DNA of 64,000 bases. It comes from Hippophae tibetana (Eukaryota; Streptophyta; Magnoliopsida; Rosales; Elaeagnaceae). The position numbers and the translations under genes were made by a program. The notes beneath the pieces were generated by a model that had not been told where the DNA came from, did not search any database, and saw only the letters and a list, made by a program, of their open reading frames with translations. This document shows positions 35,291 through 48,199 of this stretch, in pieces (within the stretch, counting starts at the first letter, position 1; each line of letters starts with the position of its first letter). The stretch spans positions 30,967,843 through 31,031,842 of the forward strand of contig CM072810.1 in assembly GCA_037013495.1 (NCBI GenBank), read 5' to 3'.

Positions 35291-37270
35291 ATACAAAATA
35301 GGATATTTATTAACAAATAATCATAATAATTTAATATACAGACAAAATAAATTTATAGAAATAGATAAAAAAAATTCAAGAAATTGGACAAATAATAAAA
35401 CCAAAAATATTAACAGACATTAAATTATTAGAGGAATGAAACTTAGATGTTAAATAAAAACCTCTAATATTAGGAATAAAAAGTAATGTAACAAGAAATA
35501 ATAATGTATCAATGTTTACGTTTGTAGATATTGAAGGAGAAACCTCTAAAAAAAATGATGTTACATATCTAAAATAAGAAGTTATAATAATGAAAGTATT
35601 AGTCCATGACGTAATATTTAGAAAAAATGATATCATTGTTATCTCAATAATATTCAAAAATAAACTACATAATATAGAATTATATTTTGATAGAAGCCTA
35701 ATAGGAATATAAAAAAAACTAAATAACATTAATAAAATATTTAATTATTTTATCAGAAGAACAAATATAGTACAAGAATCAAATATTAAGCCCTTACAAG
35801 ATATAAATAAAACACAAAAATAACTCTTAAAAGAAATAAAAGAATATGGTTATAATAAGAAATTGTAACAAGACATACATAAGTAATTTACAGAGTTAAG
35901 AAGAAATGTAAATAACATACCTAGGGATAATGAAATCATATGTTACAAATTTGATCCATTTGCAGAATTAAAAGAAGAATCACATAGAAGATCAGAATTA
36001 GAAAAATAGTTTATGGACCTCGAGAATAGGGATATAGAAAAGTTAGTAAGTTTGGTAATCCTAATTGATGAAGAATTAGTAAGACATTATGATGAAATTT
36101 CTTTTACAAAAAAAGAGTAAGATAATATGACAATAATCAGTAAAACTGATTTTAAACTAGAAAATATAATCTAAAAAATATGTGAAGCTAATTTTATTAC
36201 CAAGTCCTTATCAAGAAGGAACATCTCACCATATAGAGAAGAAAAAAATAGGTAAAGGTAAGAAGAACTTAATCTTTCTTATAGAAGAAAACAACCACCC
36301 AAAATGGAAGAAAGATTTTATTAGGAAACTAGAGGTAGTATCCTACCAAAATTCAAACTTCATGAAAATTATATATATGATATTTTAGATTTAGATTGTA
36401 TAAGAGAAAAAAAAGCTTTACATGAATAATCTAATGGTATAAGTGTAATCATACAAACATTTCCAATCACATAATCAAACCCTTCAACTTGTAGAGTTTT
36501 AGTAGCTTATAAAATGACAAAATTTTAAAAAAAAATTTAAAATTTAACAAAACAATATTTACAAATGTAGGGGAATACTCCCACAGGTAGAGAGTATTTA
36601 GATACTATAGTAAATGAAGTATACAATGAATTTATCAAAGAAGATAAAAGAAGACATAATACTGAATCTAGTGAAAATGAAATTGAGGAAACCAAACGAC
36701 ATTAAAAAAATATGAAAATATGCAACATATGTTATATAGATTCTTTTATTTGTGAATATGAAAAGTATCATCATAAGTTATCACCTTCAGTGTAATAAAC
36801 TTATAAAGAATGTTTTTTCTAGAAATTACTTAGAGTATTACATAAAACTATAGCAAAATAATGAAATAAAAGAAATAAAGAAACTATATATAGACACCTT
36901 AGGAGGAAGAATAAGAATTCTTTAAAATTAAAAATCATTAAATGTCAAGAAAGACAGGAATATAAACAAATAAGAGAAAATGATAAAATCTATTATGATA
37001 CAAGATATTTTAGAATGCTAGGAAAATATGGACGTAGCATAAAATCTTATAAGCAAAAGTATAAAAAATATACAAAATTCAAAAGATATAAAACCAGAAA
37101 ACAAAACTTCTATAAATATAAGAGAATGTATAATAAAGAACCTTATAGAAAAATATATTTTAGGACAAAAACGTATAGCCACTAGAAAACAAAAATTATT
37201 GCCTATAAAAAAAATTTAGATGTTGGACCTACAATTAGAAAGGATTTTATACTAATGAATGCCCTAAAAG
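35291..37270 (+). pseudogene. Caulimovirid fragment 2: coat-protein region remnant
   Basis: This is a long Lys/Asn-rich stretch with many stops. Near its right end lies a strongly basic, Tyr-rich tract (about 37040-37140, with KYKRMYNKEPYRK). A degenerate zinc-knuckle position follows (about 37217-37258: Cys-Trp, a stop where a residue is expected, then NECPK). This basic tract followed by a knuckle is the usual C-terminus of caulimovirid coat proteins. The N-terminal portion is not individually recognisable. Confidence 0.5.
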
Positions 37271-37499
37271 GTTTCAAAATAAAAAAGAATTTTAAAATTA
37301 ATTTCCACAAAAAGAAAAAAAAACTTCTAAAAAGCTTTTAAGATAGAATTAGAACAAATAGAAGAAACAGATATAAATGATAGTTGTAGTATTTACTGAT
37401 TAGAAGAAATTGATGAGGAAATAACTAACTCAGTATGTGAATGCTCAGAATATGAATGCTCGTCATCAAAAGATGAATGATTTGTATAGTATTATAAAT

Positions 37500-38230
37500 C
37501 CAAACAGTACTTATATTAAGATAGGATTAAAATTTAATGGTTACAAAAATTATCATTTACATACATATGCAGATACCTGAGCTAGCATATGTGTAGTTAG
37601 TAAATATGTATTCCTAGAAGAACTCTAGAAACAAGTACCAAGATTTAGTTGTAAGAATTGCTAACAATACTATAATAAATCTTAATTAAGTTTTAAAAGA
37701 TACAAAATACAATGATAGGAGGAGAGAAATTCCATATTCCTACCAAATATCAATAAGAAACGTGAGTTAATTTATTAATATGAAATAATTTCCTAAACTT
37801 ATACCAACATTTTACACAATATTTAAACAAAATAAGTGTAACAACATTAGATGATAAACCATTTATATGTCAAAAATAAGAAAATATTTGGTTGTATCAA
37901 GCCCAACTTTTATGCAACAATATAAAAAGTAAAAACATGATAAGATAGATATAAATTAACAACAAAAACCTTATTTAGAAAATAGTAAGCTCATAAAATT
38001 CTTTAGATCCAAAAATAAACAAATATAAAATGATTGCTAACATAAAACTAACAGATCTTATCAAAAAACAAATTCAAGAAATTTTGGAACTAAAATTCAT
38101 AATACCAAGTAATTCACATCATTCTAGTCCAACATTCTTAATCGAAAAGGAAGTTGAAAAAAGAAGAGAAAAAATAGAGTAGTGATAAACTTCAAAGCAC
38201 TAAATAAGGAAACCATTGATAAATGATAGT
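37500..38230 (+). pseudogene. Caulimovirid fragment 2: protease and reverse transcriptase start
   Basis: A retropepsin-like segment is present near 37560, where the active-site triad reads A-D-T then TGA, the expected Gly codon having become a stop. The RT N-terminus follows at about 38050-38210 (IIPSNSHHSSPTFL, then after a frameshift VINFKALNKETID). Coding similarity stops near 38225. The RT palm and RNase H are absent, and the next sequence is the transactivator region. I infer an internal deletion. Confidence 0.6.
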
Positions 38231-38379
38231 TTATTCCTAATAGTTCAAAATGATCATTAGAGTCCAAAAACTCTAAAAAGAAATCTCCATTAGAAATTCA
38301 TTATGAGAAAGGTAAAACTTAGGAAGAAGGAATTCAAAATAAGAAGGAAGAACTAGTTTAAAAGAGACTAACATCTATA

Positions 38380-39637
38380 AAAAGAAAAAGGAAAAGCTCT
38401 ATTGTCCTAAAGAAGCAGAAAATGAAGATAAAAAAGACTTATGTGGCCTATAATGGCCTAAAACCAGGAGTTTACAACAACTAACCTAAAACAAGTAAAA
38501 TTATTATAAAATTTAGTGGAATAACTTATAGAGCTTTCACTAATAGAATAGAAGCTGAAGGCAGTTTGTCAACTATAGAGTACCCAAACTAATAAATCTA
38601 GAAGATACAGTTAAAAATTACTCTGCAATATTACAACAACCATCACCACCAAGCAGGTTGAAAACCTTAAGAAAGATAGTATGACCACTAGTACTATTCA
38701 AGGAAATGCCTCTTGTAGAGACAGTACAAATAGTACAACCACCAGTATTATTCAAGGAAACGCCCCTTATAGAGAATAAAAAGAATATGACTTAAGGAAA
38801 CATCCCTTAGGAATACGATCATTGAAGATGAAAAAGACCAATACAAAATTTTAAGTAAACCACAATGGTTAAATCTCTATAACTTAGCCAGAAAATATAC
38901 CCAAGAACATATCGAAAGTATCAAGTTTTACACCATAGAAAAAGAATTCCCTACTAGTAGTAAATTTAATATTCCTGAAAGATTTGATCTAATTTTTGTT
39001 TACAAAGCTTTCCATGTAGGTTTAATTGAGAACCTATATCTTAGAATTAATTGAAGTGCATTAAATTATTTTCCTAAAAATTTCAAGAAGACTATCAAAA
39101 ACTTTAGAAAAAATATTAGAGCAAGTGATAAGCCTATCTATCTTAGACTTTTTAGTTCAATTATGGACTAGAATGAAGAAGGTAGTCTTAGACCCTATAA
39201 TTTTATCAAATTAGGGATTTAAAACACTAATAGAAAAGTTCCAAAACCAAGAATACTTCTAGAAAAAAGAATTCAATACAGATGAACTTTGTATACAAGG
39301 AGGACTAATGTTAGGTAAAGTTTATCATGAACATAAAAAGATTGATAATTCTTCTAAAATTAAAATAAATTATTCGACTAGTAAAGCAATAATCCCTTCT
39401 CATAGCAATATGACCCTCATTGAAGAAGATGGTGAGAAAATCTATAAGTTTGAGACAAATTTAAACAATAATAACCTAGAAATTTTTCAAGAAATAAGAA
39501 AGGTAATTTTCTTTTATGCCAAGAAAACAACCAAGGATCGTAAATGCATTTACTGTATTATAGATCGAGAAGATGATAATGCATCATCGTCAACAATATC
39601 AAAAGGACTGTCGGATGAAAATGATAAAGCAGATTAA
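38380..39637 (+). pseudogene. Caulimovirid fragment 2: transactivator/viroplasmin (ORF VI-like) remnant
   Basis: A viroplasmin-type N-terminal block is readable at about 38435-38560 (YVAYNGLKPGVYNN, then FSGITYRAFTNRIEAEG). Next comes a Pro/Leu linker in which a CCACCAGTA/CTATTCAAGG unit is repeated (about 38680-38770). A longer C-terminal part at about 38820-39637 has the final open stretch 39308-39637 and an acidic end. Caulimovirid transactivators allow reinitiation on polycistronic RNA and form inclusion bodies. Its presence as a separate 3' cistron argues against Badnavirus and for a Cavemovirus-, Solendovirus- or Caulimovirus-like source. Several stops disable it. Confidence 0.55.
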
Positions 39638-39642
39638 GAGGG

Positions 39643-39770
39643 TAAGACCTATTCAAGATAAATGGCCTGACACACCATCCAAACGACTTGGGTCATATCC
39701 TATTATAGAATCTAGAGTGATCTGTATGTAACGACCTATTTATGTAACACCCATGGCGACCAAATTTGTT
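39643..39770 (+). repeat. 128-bp direct repeat, left copy
   Basis: It begins TAAGACCTATTCAAGATAAA, five bases after the viral ORF stop, and matches 42027-42154 with about a dozen differences. Shared words include GATCTGTATGTAACGACC. Its identity is unknown. Confidence 0.8.
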
Positions 39771-42026
39771 TATTTGCAAGGAGAGTATTTGATACCTTCA
39801 ATCTTATTCCAAGGAGAATTATCTCATGTTTTAAGGACATTTACTCCACATAAAAATAAAAAATAGACTTCTCTACGGAGAACAAATTGGGTTATTAAAT
39901 TGGGCCTAGTTTGGCCCAAATGAATGAATTGCATTGATACGGTCTGTTTATTTGCTTTGTCGCACAAAGATCTAGAAAAAATAGGCTACCTTTATATTCT
40001 TATGGGTTACTAATCTATTTGGACAAACAGATGCTCTCCACTGGATGTGATTACAAATATGCCGTGGGGTGGTACAGTGGGAGATGAGGTATAGATTGGG
40101 TGCATAGTATTTGGGCGAGATCGGATCATTATGATAAGACCAAGCGAGCTGGTGTTAGATGAGGTGAGTGGTGGAATGTAGATTGAACAAACCACGAGCT
40201 GGACATGGTGCGAACTGATGGGTGTGGATTCGCTTCTAATTTGAAACCAGCACTATCATGAATGACCACAAACTAGTATGCTAAGGGAACGACCTCCATT
40301 GCTTCTTTTGGTTTGTCAAAAATTATGTCGAAACAAATTGGGCTAGCAAGAAAAAAACTATGATGGACTGTACCTATTTTCTCGCAAACTTTGTTTGGAA
40401 CGTTCACTAGATGTGGGTCACAAACTGGTGCAATTTCTATAGAAGGAACTGACTACACTTGATCAGTTTCCATAAATGATGAATGAGATACACTTGATGT
40501 GAACTGATGCGTGTTTGCTTCCAATCTAAAACCAACTCCATCATGAATGACCACAGACCAATGCTCTATGAATGATTTGGAGAAACGGGCTGGGGAGATG
40601 AGTTTGTGGGTTACGTGAACTCTCTTGCACGATCTGGGCCTAGCTAGGCCTAATTCATGTAAAACAACATCATTATTTTTATCTAGTACTAGCCTTCAAA
40701 CTCTTTCTCAGGTTGTACATAAGAGGATAAGACCAAGATGAGATGTGGTTGATGTAGGTTGCAATGGTAAGACAAACACATCGCGACTGATGTAGATCAA
40801 TTAAACCATGAACTGGACCTTACACGAGCTGAATAAAGTGCATATTCCCTCTTCTCTTTGTATGCCAGATGGCCTCCATGCCCCTTGGGCCTCAATATTA
40901 ACAACCACCCCAGCAACAACCTCAAGACATAAATAATTATTTGAAGCACATACATAGCCGAAACTCTGATATGGGTTTCGACAAGGTCGGTATCGATGCT
41001 CAAATAATCTCAGATAGAACTCAGACTTTTGATCACTTGATGAATTCAGAACTAATCTAGTAGTTCGCTAAAGAGTATTTCTGTGATGGAACATACTTGC
41101 TTGACATCAAATTAATACCCAGCCTATCGTAGTGGTACGCGGGTTGGATTTCTCATTGTTTAGTTGCTCAATAAGGTGCTAAAATTTAAGGCCATCGGTT
41201 GTTCTTGATAAGGTTTCAAGTGAAGATTGATGTAGAGAATCGAAGTGGGCCTAGCTCGACCTAAGTAAGCTATCATGGTGGTTGTATCACTATAATTTTA
41301 AGGATTGGGTTTCAAACAAATTAAGCAAAGATTATGTGCACCACATGAGGTGAATTTATATGATGTATAAATTGATCATTACATGCCCTTTTTTATATGA
41401 TGTAGGGGTTGATCTTGGCGAATGAGGTAGAGCTTGGTGCACTTCAGGATGTGCAATCCATGCATCTCGAAAGAAATTATAAGAGGATCAACACTTCATT
41501 GACATACGACAATACTTTGATCTTTGAAGATTATTTAATGAGATCCATTAACAAGGTATGACCTATCAACTTTACTTGTGTTGTCCTAATTGTATATTGT
41601 CAAATATAGACAGGTGGTACCCAACATTACATAAAAAAAATATTGGCAATTCATTCCTATGTTGATGACTTTATGTAGTCATATTATTTGGCCCATCATG
41701 ACAAGAAAGATTGTTGATGAAATTATTATGAAGTGGGGCTATTCACTCCACATATGGTGTATACAACTAATTTACTATCCAAATACTGATGAAGTTATTA
41801 TAAAGTATACATCGTATTTTATTTGGGTGTGTAAGGTTGATGTATGCACTCCCAAGTTTCGAGTATTTAACTATGGGTTTGTCAAAGTATTGACTATTTC
41901 TTCGTGCAAGAAAAATATGAGCACATGTGAAGGGTTGTTTCACCCTCGCATGTCGTATATTTCGCAAAATATTAAAGCATTTGATTCCTCAAAGTTTGGA
42001 ATGCATGTGGGGTAAGACCTGATAGC
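39771..42026. other. Unassigned interval between 128-bp direct repeats
   Basis: This 2.26 kb is less A+T-rich than its surroundings. It has internal imperfect repeats: GAACTGATG(G/C)GTGT near 40212 and 40501, and ATCATGAATGACCACA near 40254 and 40540. GGGCCTAG(C/T) words recur near 39904, 40637 and 41248. The longest open stretch (41659-42015) matches nothing I recognise. It may be a non-autonomous element or a rearranged viral or gypsy segment. Confidence 0.4.
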
Positions 42027-42154
42027 TAAGACCTATTCAAGATAAACGGACTAGAACACCATCCTAACGACCTAGGTCACATCTTATTGTAGAACCTAGA
42101 GCGATCTGTATGTAACGACCTATTTATGTAACGCCCATGACGACCAGATTTGTT
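42027..42154 (+). repeat. 128-bp direct repeat, right copy
   Basis: This is the second copy of 39643-39770. Its last four bases coincide with the first bases (TGTT) of the following LTR, so the LTR either inserted here or the repeat belongs to the LTR element. Confidence 0.8.
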
Positions 42155-43028
42155 AAGAGCTGAATTGTATATATTTTGGCCGCTTGAGAGCCATAGGAAA
42201 TAAAAATATATCATTTGATGGAAAGTTAATATCGTTAACTATTCAAGGGTATTAGTGATGTTAACTTATAGTAGAGGGGATCTAACTAAAGTAAAATAAA
42301 ACATGAATAGTGTCATTGATATATGAACAAAACACAAGGGAGGTTAATGATAATTACCCTTTTTAAAAGTAAACTTTTATTGAGGATAATTTTGTACATT
42401 CCATATTGCAATCAAATAGAGATCTTAATCGATAGATAGCCTTATGGGCCAAGCCCAATAAATGCCTAATCATCATGCAAGTTTGAAGGCAATATAATTA
42501 TCTTTTAATTATCTTAAAGTGATAAAAGCCCAACGATTATCCTTTAATTATCTTAAAAGATAATTAAGCAAATAATTAATGATAGATATCTACAAATAAT
42601 AGATTTCTACAATAGATAACTGTCTACAATAGATAATTGTTTACAACAGATAGCTATCTACAACAGATAAGTGTCTACAAAGCTATAATAGCTCAATCAT
42701 AATTAGACAGGGATATTTATCTAGCTTATTCTTTCCCATATATATAGTCACATATTCCTAACATAATATGACATTATCAAATATCTTATATCATATTGAA
42801 ATTACTAGATCGCATAACATAGAATCATAGCTAAACACTATCTTTCCATATAATTACTATAGCGAGATTGATATCTCATCTACCTTTCATAGTACAGTTA
42901 CTAACTTAAGGACTGTAGGGCCAAAGACCACCCCTACACAAGGTGTTCCAAGGTTTTAATAAGTTATTCATCACAAAGATTTCATACAGAACAATTCTAC
43001 CTGGTGTTGACGAAAACTGATTTTAACA
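42151..43028 (+). repeat. Gypsy-like LTR with repeat-rich U3
   Basis: The 878-bp segment begins TGTTAAGAG and ends TTTTAACA, giving TG...CA with mirrored TGTTAA/TTAACA. It is followed closely by CGCATCATCTATGGGAAAG, which resembles a decayed version of the PBS-adjacent leader of some gypsy elements. It contains six 17-bp repeats and a TATA box. No second LTR was found. A short downstream segment to 43525 encodes a broken gag-like start. Confidence 0.5.
42589..42690. repeat. Six 17-bp tandem repeats upstream of a TATA box
   Basis: Units start at 42589, 42606, 42623, 42640, 42657 and 42674. The best conserved is TCTACAATAGATAACTG. Each unit begins T(C/T)TACAA, and units drift at the 3' end. 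The array ends 48 bp before TATATATAG (42739-42747), where enhancer repeats would be expected. Confidence 0.8.
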
Positions 43029-43525
43029 TCTCGCATCATCTATGGGAAAGAAGTGTGTTCTATTTGGCTAAAAAAATTCAAAATTGTAAGACTCTTGAAA
43101 ATTTCTCCAAGTTCTTGATCTACTAAGAGATAAATAAAAAAAAAGAGAGACTATGGACTTTAGTAGTAGTTTTTTTCTGAAAAGAGAACTTCAAAATCTT
43201 TTGATCTATTATTTTTCATATTTTTTTGGACTTGTAAAAGGACTTATGGATTAGACAGCTACCTCCATCTCTCAAACCCTGAAAATTAGTCAGGAGGTCC
43301 AACCTACTAACCAACAGACCATCCTTCCAACTCCACTACAGCCTACCAGAAACATAGGCTACACCTAGACCTACCTACTTACTTGGACATGATAGAAAAT
43401 ACAATCTAATCCATTTTGGAGCATTTTCCAGAGCCACAGATTCTTGGACTAATTTTGGTCCCAAAAGAATATTCCTGAGGCATCTTCCGATGTCTATAAT
43501 ATTCAAGGTCAGACCTATAACCATC
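43029..43525 (+). pseudogene. Leader and broken gag start after the LTR at 42151
   Basis: After the PBS-like sequence, a frame around 43245-43520 encodes Gln/Pro/Thr-rich sequence (QPTNQQTILPTPLQ) with several stops. The position fits the N-terminus of a gypsy gag, but similarity is weak. It is cut off by the Athila-like LTR starting at 43526. Confidence 0.35.
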
Positions 43526-45256
43526 TGATAAGTGCTTAAAAACACTTAATAAATCATGATTTTATGCACTAATGTAGATTTGTATTTGCATAGTTTTATT
43601 ATCTTTTCAAGTAAATATATCTTCTCAAAATTATGAGTACATTTTGTTATTTTTCATGTATTTTAGATTCAAAAAGATTTAATTGATCAATACTTAAAGA
43701 ACAATACTTGAAATCATTCCATGACAACATTGGAGCTTAAAAGATAACATATATAAAACTTACATATGTACCAAACCATTGAAAATGGTGTAAAAGAAAA
43801 TAGAGGTTCTAGTTGTTTAGTAAGACGAAGGCCATGGCATGAAAATAATGAGTCTCACGACGCTGGTGAAGTGGATTATAGCTAAAGCGTATACAATTTG
43901 TCTCATGTCGCAGCATGGAATTAATGTGTGCAACGAATCTCGATCTTCTAATCCATTTTTTCCTCTCTTTTGCAACATTTTCTAAAGCTATATAAATGAT
44001 CTCCTTCATTATAAAAATCATCCCTTATCCTTTTCATTCATCAGCTTCTCTTTAAGGTGATTTCTTAGCTTCTTTTAAGTTTTTCTTTTCTTTTAGTAGT
44101 TTCAAAGTTATTCTCTCAATTGAAAGTTGAAAGAATATAGTTTATGTAGTTACTTTAGTTTCAATTCAATAAAAAGTGTTGGCAATTCCATTTGGCGATT
44201 TTTTGAAACCGAAATGATATTAAGATTCTATAAGGACACAATTGAGGTATAATTTAAATGTATTATTTTCAGATTACTTTTATGTGTTGTGTTGTTTTAC
44301 ATGCTATGTTTAATTTATTGATCATTCATTAAAATGTGCATGTCTAGTTATAAATAATATGAGATATTTGTAATGTTGTTGTGCTTGTGAAATATTAAAG
44401 TAAGCAACTTTTTAAAATAAATTAAATTTTATTTATTCATCAATATTTAAATTTTTTTTTTATAGAAAAGTAAATTAATTCAGTATTTTTCATAATGACA
44501 TAGGAGTTAGATTTATGATTTAATTATCTAAATATGATTTAGGATAATACTCTTAGATATTAGATATTTACTATCTAAATATTATATAGAGTCATGCTCC
44601 ATTTTAAGTATTTTTTATAAGATTTATTATTAAAAAATATATTAACGACATATTTTTCATAATAGATTTAAAATCTAAAAGTTAGTATTCAAATACTTAA
44701 ATCATTAACCCAACTTTGAAACCTTGATGAAATTTTAAATTGTCGATCCGACCGATGGTGGAAAATTATATGGTATAATAATTTCTTAGAAACTAAACAT
44801 GATTTAATTAAAGTTTAAATTGTGAGTCCGAAAGAAAGTGACGAGTTAAAGTTTAATTAATAAAAAAAAATGATCCATGTCTCAAAATATTTTCGTACAT
44901 AAAAGAAAAAAATCCATAATCTTAATTAAAAATTAAAAAATTTTATTATTAAAATCTTGAAAACAATTTTGTGTTGGAATTATTGTGATTTTTATTTAAA
45001 TTTTCCAAATATCTAATAATAATAATAATATTATTATTATTTTAAAATCTTAAAACATTTGAAAATTTTAAGATTTTATTTATCCAAGAAAAAGAAGAGA
45101 AAAAAAGAAAGATTTTAAATTTTAATTTTATTTATTTAATTATTTTTCCTTTCTTTTAAGTTTAATTTCTTTACTAATTCTTTTATTTCTTTTACTTTGT
45201 GTTTAGTAGTTGTGTTTATTAGATTATTTCAAGTATGATTTATTTTCTTTTACTAA
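43526..45256 (+). repeat. 5' LTR and leader of the Athila-like element
   Basis: Homology with the right LTR runs from 43526 to about 44715. A TATA-like TATATAAATG occurs near 43988, followed by a CT-rich stretch. The remainder to 45256 is either the LTR end, missing from the right copy, or internal leader. No PBS could be identified. Confidence 0.65.
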
Positions 45257-46811
45257 TGATAACTATATTTTATATAGTTATTTTTATCTATTTTATTAAT
45301 TACAATTGCTATGTTCTTGACATTTTTCGTTAATTTTAGTTAAATATATTAATATTTACCTTTTATGTGTTAAGGAATACATTTTTAACAAAATAAAATA
45401 ATTTGAAACAAAACCGTACTTAATTGTGAATTTATATCCACAAATATAATTTCAAATAAAAGAGTTCTTAATTGCAATTTATAAAATTCTAAAATATAAT
45501 TTAAATTAAAATCGGGCTTAATTTTAATTATTAAAAGTTTAAAATTTAATTTAACTTAGAAAAAAGGCTTAATTATAATTAAAGAAAGTTTAAAATGTAA
45601 TTTAAATTAAATTTGTGGGTCAAAATGCAATTAATTAAATTTGAATTTTCTGAGCAGGAGAGAAGAATCCCACACGTAATAATCCACGTGTGCCACGTGA
45701 GTCCTGAGATCACACAAGAAACGATCAAGATTGGCGCGTACGTTTCAAACCCGACAAAAGCGAGTGGACCCGTTATTCCAGGAGTCACGTGGCTCGGTGC
45801 CCGAGTAGGGCCCACTTGCCGCGTAGGCTAGCGTGTAGGATGGGACCCCAGGTGTCTGACGCGTTTTCAAGGCATGATTATGTGCAACCGATTCACATAA
45901 GCCTAGTTTTACAACGAATAGAAAGCTACCACGTGTCCCACTTTATCTTTCAGCCAATAATATTGTGACACATGGCAAGGTTCAGTGAGCGTGAAAATGC
46001 TAGATCGCCCACGCATCCCAGCCGCTGTTCCCACGTTAATCGTACCCTTATCCTGTGTGTTGTGCTCTGCGTGCAACCGGTTTCTTCACCGAATGAAATA
46101 CTGCCACGTGTTTGTATTAATTCTTCAGCCAATGAGAGATTGACATGTGGCATGTAGATTGCATTTTATCTAAATTTATGACGCTTTGATATTAATTATT
46201 TTTGGAAGATTTATAAGACGTTCAATTTGTTTATTCTATTTTGTGCTTAATGCTTTTGATTATTTACAAATTTTATCAAATGATCTGTGGCACTTAAATA
46301 AACTTGGAAGAGGCATTTTTGTGTATATTGCTCATAGATAGAATGACATGTATGATGAAGGATAGGAATATACCCTAATTGTATGTGTGACCATTTGAGA
46401 ACTTAGAACGTAATGAATCTTGGTGAATTTAATTTTCATAGGAATATAGTGAATTAATTTAACGAGGTGTGTTTATACGGAGCTCGGAAGAGATGTATGG
46501 ATAAAATTAGAAGTTTTCGGTTGACAAATTAAATGTACTAAAAAAATATAAATCAAAAGAAAATAAAATGATTCGAGTGGATTAATTTGGTGAAAAAATG
46601 CAATCCTAGATTTCTTTTATTTTGTTATACAACTTTTTAGTTAACGCCTTCTAATTAACGATCGTTTTGGATAAAATGAGAGAGAGATAATTTTAGTACT
46701 CAATAAACTGTAGTAACAAATCTCATTGTGGGAATGATAACTTACTTATCAAATTTTATTACTTGTGACCGTGTATGCTTGTACGTTTTATGTTCTCCAA
46801 AAGAGACAACA
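45257..46811 (+). mobile_element. Solo LTR, family X copy 2
   Basis: Length is 1555 bp, starting TGATAACTATATT and ending ACAACA. The perfect 5-bp target duplication ACTAA lies at 45252-45256 and 46812-46816. It is the plus-strand counterpart of the element at 1962-3975. A G-box cluster occupies about 45680-46150, with CACGTG near 45685, 45694, 45786, 45932 and 46104. Apparent ORFs here on both strands are artefacts of this G+C-rich patch. Confidence 0.87.
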
Positions 46812-47039
46812 ACTAACATGTGTGTAGTGTGTATATTTCTTTTTATTTGTTTTCTAATGATGCTTATATAAATATTAAACGATGTGTTATCTTGATTTTT
46901 GTTATTAATAAACAAAAGGAAAATAGATCTTTGAGAAAGGAACTCGTACTTTTTATTAACATCTATAGGTTCAAACAAATTTTAAGAGAGATGGACGTTT
47001 ATCAGGAGGAAGATTAATAACCCCAAGTATAAGTTGATA

Positions 47040-48060
47040 TAGGTGATGTTGAAAATAAACAAAAGATGATGGAGTACGCATTGTCTATCATTGGAAATAT
47101 TAGCTCTTGCATACAACTGGGAGAGGTTGCAAGAAACTATGAGTTGAAAAATACTCATTATTTCTTATTACCTTCATTTACGATATCTCTAATGAAGACT
47201 CTTTAAAACTTTATTAGAGAATTTAATGCTACTGTGTAGACAATTCCATTATAAAGATTGGATGAAGATCAACTCAGGATGAGGTGTTTTCCTTACACTC
47301 TTAAGGATAAAGCTAATTCTTGGTTCATGACTCTATGATTGGGTTCATTAACTACTTGAAAGGTAGTCTACAATAAATTTATGGGTAGGTACTATTCCCA
47401 TAAAAATACTATAGAGTTAATGGCATAAATAGCAACATTCTTCCAAATGAATAGAGTACCCTTCCTTGAAACATAGGACAGATTCAAGATCCTTTTGATT
47501 CAATGCCCATACCATAGCTATCGAATGCAAGTATAGAACCAATTCTTCTATGATGGACTAAAACAACAGTGTCAGTACATTGTTGATAATGCTATATGAG
47601 GAGCTGTGGGAAAAAAGATGACAAAATAAAATTATGATCTTTTTGAGATATTGGATACTAATTCCCTACAAAAGAATGCAAGAGGAAGAAAAGTAGAAGT
47701 AAAAGAAGTTGACTTTTGGAATGAAATGACCTTGCAACTTGTAGAATTAAATAAGCATGTGCAACTCCTCACTACCAATCAAATGTCAGATCAACATGTA
47801 TGCAAAGTTTATGGTTCAATTGGGCATAGTGCTTTTAATTGTTCAAATGTAAGTGATTCTAGTGTGGCTACCTTGGAGGAAGCCAATTATGTGCAAATGT
47901 ATCATTCCAACATCTATAACTACTATGATCCTACTTGGAAACCAAAAAACTACCAAGGTTATGCTTAAAACCAAACACAAAGGCCATATGAAAATCAATT
48001 TTACCCACTAAGTCAATTCAATAAAGCAACATTTTAAGAAATTTTTAATACATTTATTCA
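47040..48060 (+). pseudogene. Athila-like gag of the 43-60 kb element
   Basis: Across several frames the capsid signature is readable: REFNATV, RMRCFPYTLKDKANSWFM, KFMGRYYSHKNTIELM, FFYDGLKQQCQYIVDNA. An open stretch at 47651-47968 follows, with a knuckle-like CKVYGSIGHSAFNC that lacks the second Cys. Stops are frequent. It lies just downstream of the nested solo LTR. Confidence 0.7.
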
Positions 48061-48199
48061 AATTAGTAGAGACAACAAATTGATGAATAATCAAAAGGTT
48101 AAACTTCATCGAGGCTTAAGTAAAAAGGGCTAAAGTCAGGGTTAGGTAGCTAGCAAAATGTATGCAAAAGCAAGAAAAAGAAAAGTTTCCTAGCCAAGC

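Noticed and set aside
42589-42690. CRISPR-like array
   Set aside because: Units are contiguous 17-bp repeats without unique spacers, in a plant LTR.
45579-46157. Four ORFs on both strands
   Set aside because: All lie in the G-box-rich part of a solo LTR, overlap each other and encode nothing recognisable.
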